In this document: piece by piece, positions 8,716-16,301 of the stretch | Layout: every line of letters starts with the position of its first letter | How positions within the stretch are numbered: the stretch's first letter is position 1 | Assembly (NCBI RefSeq): GCF_006715175.1 | Contig: NZ_VFMQ01000001.1 | Coordinates: forward strand, 2,170,001 to 2,234,000 | Source: Curtobacterium citreum | Lineage (GTDB): Bacteria > Actinomycetota > Actinomycetes > Actinomycetales > Microbacteriaceae | Length of the DNA stretch: 64,000 nucleotides | Direction of reading: 5' to 3' | Notes under the pieces: generated by a model | The model's database searches: none | Told to the model about the DNA's origin: nothing | Seen by the model: the letters and a program-made list of their open reading frames with translations, nothing else | Position numbers and translations under genes: made by a program

Positions 8716-10052
8716 CCGACGACCCGCTCTTCGCCAGCCTCTTCGCCGCCGTGCAGGCAGCGCCCGACGACGTCGCCCTGCGCGGCCAGGTCGCGCAGCT
8801 GCTCCTGCAACGCGGCCGGGCGGCCGAGGCACTCCAGCACGCCGCCGTGGTGCTGCAGCTGGACCCCGGCAACGCGCTCGCCCTGCACGTGCTCGCGGAC
8901 GCGAGCGCCGCGCTCCGGACGCCCGGACCCACCGACGTCGGCGACGCGGCCACCGGCACCGAGCCTCCCGGCCGTCCCGAGGAGGCGTTCGACTGGCGAC
9001 GTGCCGAGGCGGAGCTGGGACGCAGCGTCCCGCCGCCCTTCGTCGAGTCCGCCGGCGGCCCGCAGGACGGGCCGACACCGCCGCCCGAGGCGTCGGCCGG
9101 GCCGTCGGCCGTGCCGTCGGACGTGCCGGAGAAGATCCGGCTCGACGGCGAGGGCGAGCACGTCGTCGACGTCGAGGTCGAACGGCCCGACGTCACCCTC
9201 GACGACGTCGGCGGACTCGCGGACGTCAAGCAGCGCATCCGCGAGTCCTTCCTGGAACCGATGCGGCACCCGGAGATCGCCGCGGCCTTCGGGCAGACGC
9301 TGCGCGGTGGGCTGCTGCTCTACGGACCGCCCGGGTGCGGCAAGACCTTCATGGCGCGGGCCATCGCCGGCGAACTCGGCGCGCACTTCGTGACCGCGCG
9401 GATCGACCAGGTGCTCGATCCCTACCTCGGCAACACGGAGAAGAACCTGCACGCCGTCTTCGAGGCGGCGCGGGCGCAGACGCCGGCGGTGCTGTTCCTC
9501 GACGAGATCGACGCGCTCGGCGCCCGACGGTCGAGCATCGGCAGCGGCTGGAGCGGACTGCGGCAGATGGTGAACCAGCTGCTGCTCGAACTCGACTCCG
9601 TCGGTTCCGAGAACGACGGGCTGTTCGTGCTCGCCGCGACGAACAGCCCGTGGGACGTTGACCCGGCGTTCCTGCGCCCCGGACGACTCGACCGGATGAC
9701 GCTCGTGTTGCCGCCGGACGCTCCCGCGCGCGAGGCGATCCTGCGCCACCACTTCGCCCGACGCCCCATCGCCGGCATCGACCTCGGACAGGTCGTCGCG
9801 GCGACGCAGGACTTCTCCGGGGCCGACCTGGCGCACCTCGTGACCTCCGCAGCAGAACAGGCGATGGCCCGCTCCGTCGCCGCGGGTGAGATCCAGCCGC
9901 TCGTGATGGCGGACGTGCAGCACGCCCTCGGCCAGGTCCGACCGTCGACGGGCTCGTGGCTCGTGACCGCGAAGAACGTCGCCGCGTTCGCGAACGCCGA
10001 CGGCCGGTACGACGACCTGGTGGTGTACCTGAAGCAGAAGCGTGTCCTCTGA
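8712..10052 (+). CDS. TPR-AAA+ ATPase (Cdc48/Vps4-like)
   Basis: 446 residues. Residues about 5-70 form a TPR-like helical pair (LASLFAAVQAAPDD, LLLQRGRAAEALQHA, VLQLDPGNALAL). A Pro/Ala-rich linker (about 70-155) leads to one classic AAA+ module: Walker A GPPGCGKT (205-212), Walker B LFLDEIDAL (261-269), sensor 1 AATN (308-311) and arginine-finger region LRPGRLDR (321-328), with an alpha-helical lid after it. It should be an ATP-driven hexameric remodeller in the cytoplasm. The type VII secretion ATPase EccA also joins TPR to AAA, but this AAA domain is of the Cdc48/FtsH type rather than CbbX type. It is coupled by overlap to both neighbours. Confidence 0.85.
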   Translation: MTDDPLFASLFAAVQAAPDDVALRGQVAQLLLQRGRAAEALQHAAVVLQLDPGNALALHVLADASAALRTPGPTDVGDAATGTEPPGRPEEAFDWRRAEAELGRSVPPPFVESAGGPQDGPTPPPEASAGPSAVPSDVPEKIRLDGEGEHVVDVEVERPDVTLDDVGGLADVKQRIRESFLEPMRHPEIAAAFGQTLRGGLLLYGPPGCGKTFMARAIAGELGAHFVTARIDQVLDPYLGNTEKNLHAVFEAARAQTPAVLFLDEIDALGARRSSIGSGWSGLRQMVNQLLLELDSVGSENDGLFVLAATNSPWDVDPAFLRPGRLDRMTLVLPPDAPAREAILRHHFARRPIAGIDLGQVVAATQDFSGADLAHLVTSAAEQAMARSVAAGEIQPLVMADVQHALGQVRPSTGSWLVTAKNVAAFANADGRYDDLVVYLKQKRVL

Positions 10053-11652
10053 CGCCACCGAGTCGGTCGTCGCGCGGGCCGGGTCGCTGCGGGCCCTCGG
10101 GCAACTCGAGGCCGCCGAGCGGCTGCTGCAGGACGCGCTCGGTACGGCTCCGGGCGACGCTGCGCTGCTGACGGAGTGGGCCGCGCTGCTGCAGGCGCGT
10201 GGCGACCTGCTGCAGGCCGAGCAGGCCGCGCGGTCCGCGCTTCAGGCCGCTCCCGACACGCTGCCCCCGTACCTGCGGCTGGTGGCCGTGCTCATCGTGG
10301 CCGGCCGGGCCCCGGAGGCGCTGACCATCACCTCGCAGCTGGTCGGCATGGCACCCGACGTCGCCGGCGTGTGGGCACAGCACGCGCTGGCGAGCATCGA
10401 CGGGCGTGGCCGCCGCATCGAGCAGGTCCGGCACGCGTACCACCGGGCGCTCGAGCTGGAGCCGGGGTCTCCGGACTGGCACACGGTCGCTGCCGTCTGC
10501 GAACGGGTGCACGGCAACACCGGACTCGCGCGGGGGTTCGTCGCTGCGGGGCTCGAGCGGGCGTCGCAGCACCCGGCACTCCTGGCGCTCCGAGCCGAGT
10601 ACGCACCCGTGGCCGAGCAGCCCGGGTTGTTGCTCGACCTGCTCGTCACCAACCCGGGTGACGAGGAGTCACGGGAACTACTCGACGCGGCTGTCACCTG
10701 GGAGCGTCGAGCAGCGTCCGCTGTCGCGCTCGTCCCGGCGGTCGTCGCGGCCGTCGCGCTGGCAGGACCCGGTCTCCCCGGAGCCGTGGCGGCGACCGTC
10801 GCCGCGGCCGGGGGCGCCGCCGCGGTCTGGGCAGCGCTGCGGCGGTACCGACGGCGTCGTGATCGGCTGCCGGCGAGCTACCTCGCCACGCTGAGCCGGC
10901 GCGGATCCGTCGTCGCCCGATGGGCCGCGATGGTCACGACCGGGTTGGTCGTGCTCGGTGTCGCCGTGCGCTGGGTGGCGGTCGGCGTCGACGGTCCCGC
11001 CTGGGAGCTGGCCAGCGCGTGGGTGCTCGGCACCGCGGTCGTCGCGGGGCTGCTGTCCGTCGCGGCGCCGCTGCCCGGGGACGACCGGGTGCTCCGTGCA
11101 GCACGGGCGCGGACCGGGCGGGTGCTGTGGGGCGTCGGGTGGCGCTTCGGCAGCCTGCGCCAGGAACTCGCGCTGTGGACCGGGCTCGGGGCCGGGGTGC
11201 TCGGGCTGGTGGTCGCCGCGACCGGATCGTCAGACGGCGCACCGGCGGGACTCGTCACCGCCGCGGCGTGGCCGATCGCCCTCGTCACGGCGACGGCGTT
11301 CGTCGAGGCCGTGCGCGCTGGACGGTTCGCGCCGCAGCGGTACCTGCGGAGTCTCGGCATCCGCTACCGGCTGCTGGCGCTCGCCGGGCTGACCATCGGG
11401 CTCGTCGCGATCGGCGCCGTGGGGTTGCAACCGCCGGGTGCGCGCGGGACGTCGGACCGCGAGCCCGCTCCGGTCAGCACGTTCACGGTTCCGGGCGCGC
11501 CGGCGCCCGGTCCGCCGGCGCCCGATTCCCCGTCGTCGGGTTCCCCGGTACCGGTGCCGTCGTTCTCGGTGCCGTCGTTCTCGGTGCCCAGCTTCGACGT
11601 GCCCACCATCCCACCGCAGTCGCGGTCGGTCAGTGTGCCCACTCCGGGATGA
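10042..11652 (+). CDS. TPR membrane protein with Pro/Ser-rich repeat tail
   Basis: 536 residues from GTG at 10042, overlapping the ATPase stop. Residues about 1-190 form tandem TPR helices (LRALGQLEAAERLLQDAL, ALQAAPDTLPPYLRL). About six hydrophobic segments follow (about 225-265, 290-315, 330-350, 370-395, 400-425, 440-460), then a roughly 65-residue Pro/Ser-rich tail with SFSVP/SFDVP repeats ending near 11640. It is probably an inner-membrane anchor that brings the ATPase and its partners to the membrane with TPRs on the cytoplasmic side. The 3' end overlaps the convergent SseB-like gene by 23 bases. No named family recognised. Confidence 0.75.
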   Translation: MSSDATESVVARAGSLRALGQLEAAERLLQDALGTAPGDAALLTEWAALLQARGDLLQAEQAARSALQAAPDTLPPYLRLVAVLIVAGRAPEALTITSQLVGMAPDVAGVWAQHALASIDGRGRRIEQVRHAYHRALELEPGSPDWHTVAAVCERVHGNTGLARGFVAAGLERASQHPALLALRAEYAPVAEQPGLLLDLLVTNPGDEESRELLDAAVTWERRAASAVALVPAVVAAVALAGPGLPGAVAATVAAAGGAAAVWAALRRYRRRRDRLPASYLATLSRRGSVVARWAAMVTTGLVVLGVAVRWVAVGVDGPAWELASAWVLGTAVVAGLLSVAAPLPGDDRVLRAARARTGRVLWGVGWRFGSLRQELALWTGLGAGVLGLVVAATGSSDGAPAGLVTAAAWPIALVTATAFVEAVRAGRFAPQRYLRSLGIRYRLLALAGLTIGLVAIGAVGLQPPGARGTSDREPAPVSTFTVPGAPAPGPPAPDSPSSGSPVPVPSFSVPSFSVPSFDVPTIPPQSRSVSVPTPG

Positions 11653-12493
11653 ACCGCGCGTTGCGCCCCTGAGCGGCGAACTCCCCGCGCCAGGCATCGA
11701 GTCCCGGAACCGGATCTGCGTCGGTTCGGGGAACGCGGGGATCGGCAGCTCCGAAGTCGAGTCGGTCGTCGTACACGAACGAGTACGAGAACGATCCGGC
11801 CGAGGTCAGGTGGAGCTCGGCGCCGATCCAGGTTCCCTTCTCCGGTTCGGCCGCGGAACGCCGGAGCACGCGGAACTCGTCGACCATCGGGTCCGGCACC
11901 TGCACCGGGGTGGTCTGTCCTGCGGAGACGACTGCGCCACGCGCTGTGTGTTCGCTCCCGCAGAACCCCACGAAGAAGTCCGCCGAGTCGAAGGTGCCAC
12001 CCTGTGCCAGCCACCGGTACGCGTTGCCAGCGAGCGTCGACTGAGCCTGCTGCGTGGCGACGATCGACCCTGCCGGTTCGGGCTGCCCGGACTGTTCCGT
12101 GGGGGTCGTCCGTGGTGCCAGCAGTTCGGCCGGGATCTGCGGGTGCACGTGCGCCACGAGGGCGGCCGGCAGGTGCAGTTCCCGCGGACCCGGGTTGACC
12201 AGGATGCCGCTGTCGGGGACGGCGATCCCGATGACCCGTGCGCCCGTCAGGACGACCACGTCGTTGGCGGTCGGCAGGTCGATCTGCAGGCTGTGCTGCT
12301 CGCCGGTGAACACGGCCAGGGCAGGGCCGTCGTCCCGGTGCGTCACGATCGGGTAGGCCGTCTCGCCGTCGATGTGCATCGGCACCAGGAGCGGACTCGG
12401 GACGAAGCTGTCCACGAACTCACCGAGTGCTGACGGGTCGACCAGGGCGCGGCCGAGCCGGGCGTCGAGTTCCGGGTTCTCCAGGCCGGTCAT
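11630..12493 (-). CDS. SseB-like domain protein with DUF600/EsaG-like C-terminus
   Basis: 287 residues from ATG at 12493, coupled by ATGA to the upstream immunity-like gene. Residues about 10-100 look like an SseB N-terminal domain (SPLLVPMHIDGETAYPIVTH, ALAVFTGEQHSLQ, VLTGARVIGIAVPDSGILVN). The last ~100 residues (KGTWIGAELHLTSAGSFSYS, then FVYDDRLDFG and FIPEWAH) share the pattern of DUF600 proteins such as EsaG and YezG, which bind and block EsaD/YeeF nucleases. The order toxin, DUF600 protein, this protein suggests a second immunity protein. The domain join is unusual. The family calls are by pattern only. Confidence 0.65.
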   Translation of the reverse strand: MTGLENPELDARLGRALVDPSALGEFVDSFVPSPLLVPMHIDGETAYPIVTHRDDGPALAVFTGEQHSLQIDLPTANDVVVLTGARVIGIAVPDSGILVNPGPRELHLPAALVAHVHPQIPAELLAPRTTPTEQSGQPEPAGSIVATQQAQSTLAGNAYRWLAQGGTFDSADFFVGFCGSEHTARGAVVSAGQTTPVQVPDPMVDEFRVLRRSAAEPEKGTWIGAELHLTSAGSFSYSFVYDDRLDFGAADPRVPRTDADPVPGLDAWRGEFAAQGRNARFIPEWAH

Positions 12494-13341
12494 CGGTCGA
12501 ACCGCCGTGCGACCTGCCAGTCCACGAGGTCGGTGATCGCGTCGGTCACGTCGTCCTCGGCGCGGTCCGGGCCGTTCGGGGTGTCCAGCTCGGCTGCGAG
12601 GGCGCCACACGAAGCGGTGTCGTGGACGAACCGTCGGAGCAGCGGCCCGGCGGCGGAGGCTGCGACCTGCTCGAGTGCGCGGTCGTCGACCTCGCGGTGG
12701 AGCAGCTCCGTCGCCGGGGTGTCCGCACGGAGCGCCCGCACGATCTCCTCTGACACGGCGTCGAACACCTCGGACCAGCGTGTCGACGACGCCAGCGAGG
12801 CGCGCGCCGGCGGCCAGGTGGGCGCCGCAGCGATCGCCCGCTCGATGGCAGCGCCGTCCCCGGGCTGAGGCTCTGTGCCCTCGCCTGCCACGAGTGCATG
12901 CAGCCATGCAGGGACGTGCTCGGGCGAACGCGGGTGTCGGGCGAGTTCTTCCCCCCACGCCTCATCGAGTGGCAGCGCCAGGTCGACGTCCGAAGGGTCG
13001 AGGTCCGGGATCAGCCGGTCGAACCAGACGCGGCCATCCCAGTTGTACGAGAACGAAGAACTGCCGGACGCCCGGTCGACATCGAGGGAGGCGGACAACC
13101 AAGCTCCCCGTTCAGGATCAGCCATCACCTCGCGGAGTTGTTCCCAGAGGTCCTGGAACTGCCCTCGGACGCGCATGGATCCGAGAGAACCGTCTGCCCG
13201 GGTGAATCGACTGACCAGCGTGCCCATCGAGCCCACCTCGGCCACGATGCACCGAGCCGTCACCCAGTCGTCGTGGGGGCCGAGCAGCCGACCTGCTTCC
13301 GCCACGATCCGCGCTTCGAGGGCTTGTTGTTCCGCTGTCAC
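12490..13341 (-). CDS. DUF600/EsaG-like immunity protein
   Basis: 283 residues from GTG at 13341. Residues about 1-140 fit the DUF600 (YezG/EsaG) pattern: an N-terminal helical segment, a beta sheet, then RGAWLSASLDVDRASGSSSF, SYNWDGRVWFD and a final HPRSPEHVPAWLHALV. The remaining ~140 residues are helical with no family I recognise. It begins 34 bases after the nuclease toxin, the usual arrangement for EsaD-EsaG and YeeF-YezG pairs, so its likely job is binding that nuclease. It overlaps the next gene by 4 bases. The N-terminus is uncertain because longer in-frame starts would run into the toxin gene. Confidence 0.65.
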   Translation of the reverse strand: MTAEQQALEARIVAEAGRLLGPHDDWVTARCIVAEVGSMGTLVSRFTRADGSLGSMRVRGQFQDLWEQLREVMADPERGAWLSASLDVDRASGSSSFSYNWDGRVWFDRLIPDLDPSDVDLALPLDEAWGEELARHPRSPEHVPAWLHALVAGEGTEPQPGDGAAIERAIAAAPTWPPARASLASSTRWSEVFDAVSEEIVRALRADTPATELLHREVDDRALEQVAASAAGPLLRRFVHDTASCGALAAELDTPNGPDRAEDDVTDAITDLVDWQVARRFDR

Positions 13342-13375
13342 ATCTCTCCAGAGTGCAGAGCCGCAACACGGCGGC

Positions 13376-13906
13376 TCATGGGGTCGGGGCGTTCGAGAAC
13401 CGGGCCGATCGAATCGGGCCGTCACCGATCTGGTATTCCACATCGTACCTGGACGGCCGGAGTCCGTCCGGGTACGTCAGGTTCACTTCGACACGGACCG
13501 ATCTGCCGGAGTCGATCGCCGTCGCCCACTGATTCTCGAGGGCCTTGTACGCTCCGAGGTTGACCTTGCTCCACTGCGCCGTGAGGTTGATGCCCTCACC
13601 CGGACCGCCGAAGAGCGTCGCGAAGATGTGGCCGCCGTGGTCGACACGCAAACGGTCCGCCCCTCCCGCGGCAGTCTGTTGCCCACCGTGCCGAGACCGG
13701 TTCTCGAGCTCCTTGACCACCTGGTCGAGGTGACCCTCGGCGTGCACGACCCGTGCGTGCTCGTCGGTCTCGTAGACCCACTTGCCGCCATCGATCTCGT
13801 ACCGCGTGTTCGCCTCGATCGCCTTGTGGTACAGGTCGGTGTTCCACGCCCCCTTGCTGCCGGAGTCGTACTGGCGCACCGTCCGCTCGACGCCGTCGTC
13901 CCCCAC
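13376..13906 (-). CDS. N-terminally truncated EsaD/YeeF-like nuclease toxin domain
   Basis: The C-terminal ~150 residues match the DNA/RNA non-specific endonuclease fold used by type VII toxins EsaD and YeeF: DHGGHIFATLFGGPGEGIN with the candidate catalytic His in GGH, then LTAQWSKVNLGAYKALENQW and a beta-rich end (VRVEVNLTYPDGLRPSRYDV). Upstream, a His/Asp/Pro repeat linker stays open to about 14275, but the only usable start I find in frame there is GTG at 13904-13906, giving 176 residues with a poor ribosome-binding site. No LXG or WXG secretion domain remains. The immunity-like gene follows after 34 bases. Probably a toxin cassette left after loss of its N-terminus. Confidence 0.65.
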   Translation of the reverse strand: MGDDGVERTVRQYDSGSKGAWNTDLYHKAIEANTRYEIDGGKWVYETDEHARVVHAEGHLDQVVKELENRSRHGGQQTAAGGADRLRVDHGGHIFATLFGGPGEGINLTAQWSKVNLGAYKALENQWATAIDSGRSVRVEVNLTYPDGLRPSRYDVEYQIGDGPIRSARFSNAPTP

Positions 13907-14275
13907 GTGCGTGGTCGACGGTTCGTCGTGCGCGGCAGGGGCGTCCCCGTGCGGAGCTGGCGGGGCGTCGTCGCCGTGCGCGGGGCTCGGTGCGTCGTCG
14001 TGCGCGCCGGCCGGGGTGTCCCCGTGGGTCGCCGCGGGCGAGTCGCCGTGCGCAGGGGTCGGCGCGTCGCCGTGGACATTGGTCGGCGGCTCGTCGTGCG
14101 CAACGGCCGGCGTCTCGCCACGCTCGACGGACGGCGCGTCACCGTGGCCGGCGTTCGGTGTGTCGACGTGCGGTGCCGTCGGCGCATCGGCGTGCGGCGC
14201 CGGCGCCTCAGGACGGGGTGCAGGCGCCGACGGGGCATCGGCGTGCGAGGCGGGGGCGGAGGGCGCATCCGCACG
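13907..14275 (-). pseudogene. Remnant of toxin linker (PAPHGDAP-type repeats)
   Basis: In the toxin's frame this stretch codes for a low-complexity linker built from short HGDxP and HADAP-type units (for example HGDAPTPAHGDSPAATHGD). It has no ATG, GTG or TTG in frame except at its downstream end; the valine codons checked are GTC or GTT. Such linkers join secretion and nuclease domains in polymorphic toxins. At about 14275 coding character appears to switch to the plus strand, so the N-terminal part of the toxin gene is missing. Confidence 0.45.
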
Positions 14276-14394
14276 CGGAGCTCGCCGTCGGCGGCCGTGT
14301 CCCGACCGCCCGACTGTCGGCAGGGACCCGGCGGGCGCTCGCCGAGCTCGACCGACGCGTCGTCGGGGTGCTCGGGACGCAACGCCGCGGCTGA
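14266..14394 (+). pseudogene. Possible 3' fragment of a plus-strand gene
   Basis: In the plus frame ending at the stop codon 14392-14394 the sequence reads ELAVGGRVPTARLSAG, then TRRALAELDRRVVGVLG and TQRRG. Third positions are mostly G or C, whereas the minus toxin frame has poorer GC3 here, so the plus frame looks more coding. No start codon or complete gene is present. It may be the tail of a gene cut by the event that truncated the toxin. Weak evidence; too short to be sure. Confidence 0.25.
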
Positions 14395-14438
14395 ACGCCG
14401 GGTACCGTCGGAGGCCACCCGATCGATCAGGAGGTCCC

Positions 14439-14978
14439 GTGGATTCCCGTGCCGTCCGCACGTTCCGAGTGTTCGTCGTCGTGACGGCCGTGGTGGCCGT
14501 CGTCCTCGGGATCGTCGCGATCGTCTGGCCCCGCCCCTCGCTCGTGCTCGTCGCCCTCGTGTTCGGCGTGTACCTCGTGGTGGCCGGGGCGCTGCGGGTG
14601 TTCGCCGCCGTCCGGGGGCACGGCACCCCACCAGCGTGGCGCTGGACCTCGGGCATCGTCGGGGTCCTCGTCGGGCTCGCCGGCCTCCTGACGCTCGTCG
14701 ACCCGGCGATCCCGCTGCTCGTCTACGCCGTGCTCGCCGGGATCGCGTTCCTGGTCGAGGGCATCGCTGCCCTCGTCGGCGCCGTGGTCGGGCACCCCGG
14801 TTCCTCACGGGTCCCGACGGTCGTGAGCGGCGTGCTGTCGATCCTCGGCGGCGTCGTGGTCCTCGTCGCCCCCGGACTCGCCCTCACCGTCTTCACGGTC
14901 TTCTCGGGGATCGCCCTCGTCGTGGTCGGCGCCGCCGCGCTCCTGCTCCTGCCGCCCCGCGCGGCGATGCGACGCTGA
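14439..14978 (+). CDS. DUF308/HdeD-like membrane protein
   Basis: 179 residues from GTG at 14439, preceded by a strong AGGAGG at 14429-14434. It has six hydrophobic segments in three pairs: VVVTAVVAVVLGIVAIVWP, VALVFGVYLVVAGALRVFA, SGIVGVLVGLAGLLTLVDP, LLVYAVLAGIAFLVEGIAAL, VVSGVLSILGGVVVLVAPG and FSGIALVVVGAAALLLL, the DUF308 pattern seen in HdeD. HdeD proteins are inner-membrane proteins tied to acid resistance in enterobacteria; the role in actinobacteria is unclear. It stands alone, next to the truncated toxin region. A candidate -10 TACCGT lies at 14403-14408. Confidence 0.75.
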   Translation: MDSRAVRTFRVFVVVTAVVAVVLGIVAIVWPRPSLVLVALVFGVYLVVAGALRVFAAVRGHGTPPAWRWTSGIVGVLVGLAGLLTLVDPAIPLLVYAVLAGIAFLVEGIAALVGAVVGHPGSSRVPTVVSGVLSILGGVVVLVAPGLALTVFTVFSGIALVVVGAAALLLLPPRAAMRR

Positions 14979-15034
14979 CCGCGCTGCGCCGCTGACCGCC
15001 ACGCACCGAACCCGACCGGACGCCTCCGCGCGTC

Positions 15035-16111
15035 CTACGCGCTCCCCGTCCCGAACAGCAGGCCGAGTCCGTACGTCACCGCGGCCGCACCGAACCCGAT
15101 CGCGAGCTGCCGCAGGGCCCGACGCAGCGGCGACGCTCCGCTGAGCACCCCGACGACCGCGCCCGTCCCGAGCAGCGCGATCCCGACGAGCAGCGCCGCG
15201 AGCAGCACAGCCGCCCACCCCTCGAGCCCGAACAGGTACGGCAGCACCGGGATCACCGCACCCGACGCGAAGAACAGGAAGCTCGACACCGCCGCGCTCA
15301 TGCCGTTGCCGACCGCCTCGTGTTCGTCCGGGCCGGTCGCCGACGGCACCGTCCGCCCGCCGAGGACCTCGTCCGCGTGCGCCTGCGCCTCGATCTCGGT
15401 CATCCCGCGTGCCCGGTAGACCAGCGCCAGCTCGTTCGCGTCGACGTCGAGGTCGGCGACGGCCTGCCCGGCCTCGGGGTGCGGCGCCGAGGCGTCGAGC
15501 AGCTCCCGCTGCGACCGCACGGAGACGTACTCCCCCGCGCCCATCGACAGCGCACCGGCGAGCAGACCCGCGACGCCGCTCAGCAGGACGAAGTGCCGGT
15601 CGGCGCCGGACGCACTGATGCCGATGATGAGCGCCAGGTTCGACACGAGACCGTCGTTCGCGCCGAACACCGCCGCCCGGAACGTCCCGGACAGGCGCAT
15701 CCGCCCCCGGTTCGCCAGCCCGCGGACCACCTCGCCGTGGATCCGCTCGTCGGCGGCCATCCGCGCCGTGGCGTCGTCGTCGTCGGCGTACGGCGAGCGG
15801 TCCTCGGCACGCTGCATGAGCGCGAGCACGAACACCGAGCCGAACCGCTTCGCCAGCGCGGCGAGCACCCGGGTCCGCCAACTCCCCCGCAGCGGCCGCC
15901 CCGCCCGGTCGCCGAGCAGGTCGATCCAGTGCTGCTCGTGCCGGCCCTCCGCCTCGGCGAGGGCCGCGAGGATCTCGCGCTCCTCACCCGTCCGTCGCGC
16001 GGCGAGGTTCCGGTAGACGGCGGCCTCCGCCCGCTCGTCGGCCAGGTAGCGGCGCCAGCGACGCACGTCCGTCGCGGTGGGTGCGGAACGGTTCTCGTCC
16101 TGGAGGCTCAC
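15035..16111 (-). CDS. Ferritin-like/VIT1 fusion iron or manganese transporter (MbfA-like)
   Basis: 358 residues from GTG at 16111. Residues about 20-150 form a ferritin-like four-helix unit (DERAEAAVYRNLA, with E55xxH58 in AEGRHEQHW, and later DERIHGEVV), and residues about 155-355 form the VIT1/CCC1 domain (FRAAVFGANDGLVSNLALI, SMGAGEYVSVRSQRELL, then three C-terminal membrane helices). The combination is the membrane-bound ferritin MbfA type, which exports iron and protects from peroxide stress in other bacteria. It is monocistronic, downstream of pyk and separated from it by a strong hairpin. The product is confident; the transported ion is inferred. Confidence 0.85.
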   Translation of the reverse strand: MSLQDENRSAPTATDVRRWRRYLADERAEAAVYRNLAARRTGEEREILAALAEAEGRHEQHWIDLLGDRAGRPLRGSWRTRVLAALAKRFGSVFVLALMQRAEDRSPYADDDDATARMAADERIHGEVVRGLANRGRMRLSGTFRAAVFGANDGLVSNLALIIGISASGADRHFVLLSGVAGLLAGALSMGAGEYVSVRSQRELLDASAPHPEAGQAVADLDVDANELALVYRARGMTEIEAQAHADEVLGGRTVPSATGPDEHEAVGNGMSAAVSSFLFFASGAVIPVLPYLFGLEGWAAVLLAALLVGIALLGTGAVVGVLSGASPLRRALRQLAIGFGAAAVTYGLGLLFGTGSA

Positions 16112-16224
16112 CCCACCGATCCTGCCCGCTCACGCCCGCGCGTGGACGGGTGGGTGCGCAGAGCGGGCGCGGCCGCGTCGTCGGGTGCGGCTCCGTTCCG
16201 GACGAGGGCGGGCGTGGGACGCGA

Positions 16225-16283
16225 CAGGGCGCGGACCGGAGGCGGTGTGCGGAACCCGCACCGTGCCTCCCGTCCGCGCCCTG
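16225..16283 (-). terminator. Hairpin terminator downstream of pyk
   Basis: A long near-perfect inverted repeat: the left arm begins CAGGGCGCGGAC and the right arm ends GTCCGCGCCCTG, with an inner part carrying the GGAGGC / CCGTGCCTCC motif. The arms are about 28 bases with a few mismatches. It lies right after the pyk stop and before the ferritin-like/VIT1 gene. No T-run is obvious. Confidence 0.6.
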
Positions 16284-16301
16284 TGGCGTGGTGACCGGGT
16301 G

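Noticed and set aside
13907..14275. CRISPR-like array from repeated short units
   Set aside because: The units are short, imperfect and follow codon periodicity (HGDxP-type), with no constant-length spacers; they are a protein linker.
14276..14656. Upstream extension of the nuclease toxin frame to an ATG at 14656
   Set aside because: This part lies inside the oppositely oriented DUF308 gene and the plus-coding stretch before it; the translation is basic and non-repetitive and gives no secretion domain.
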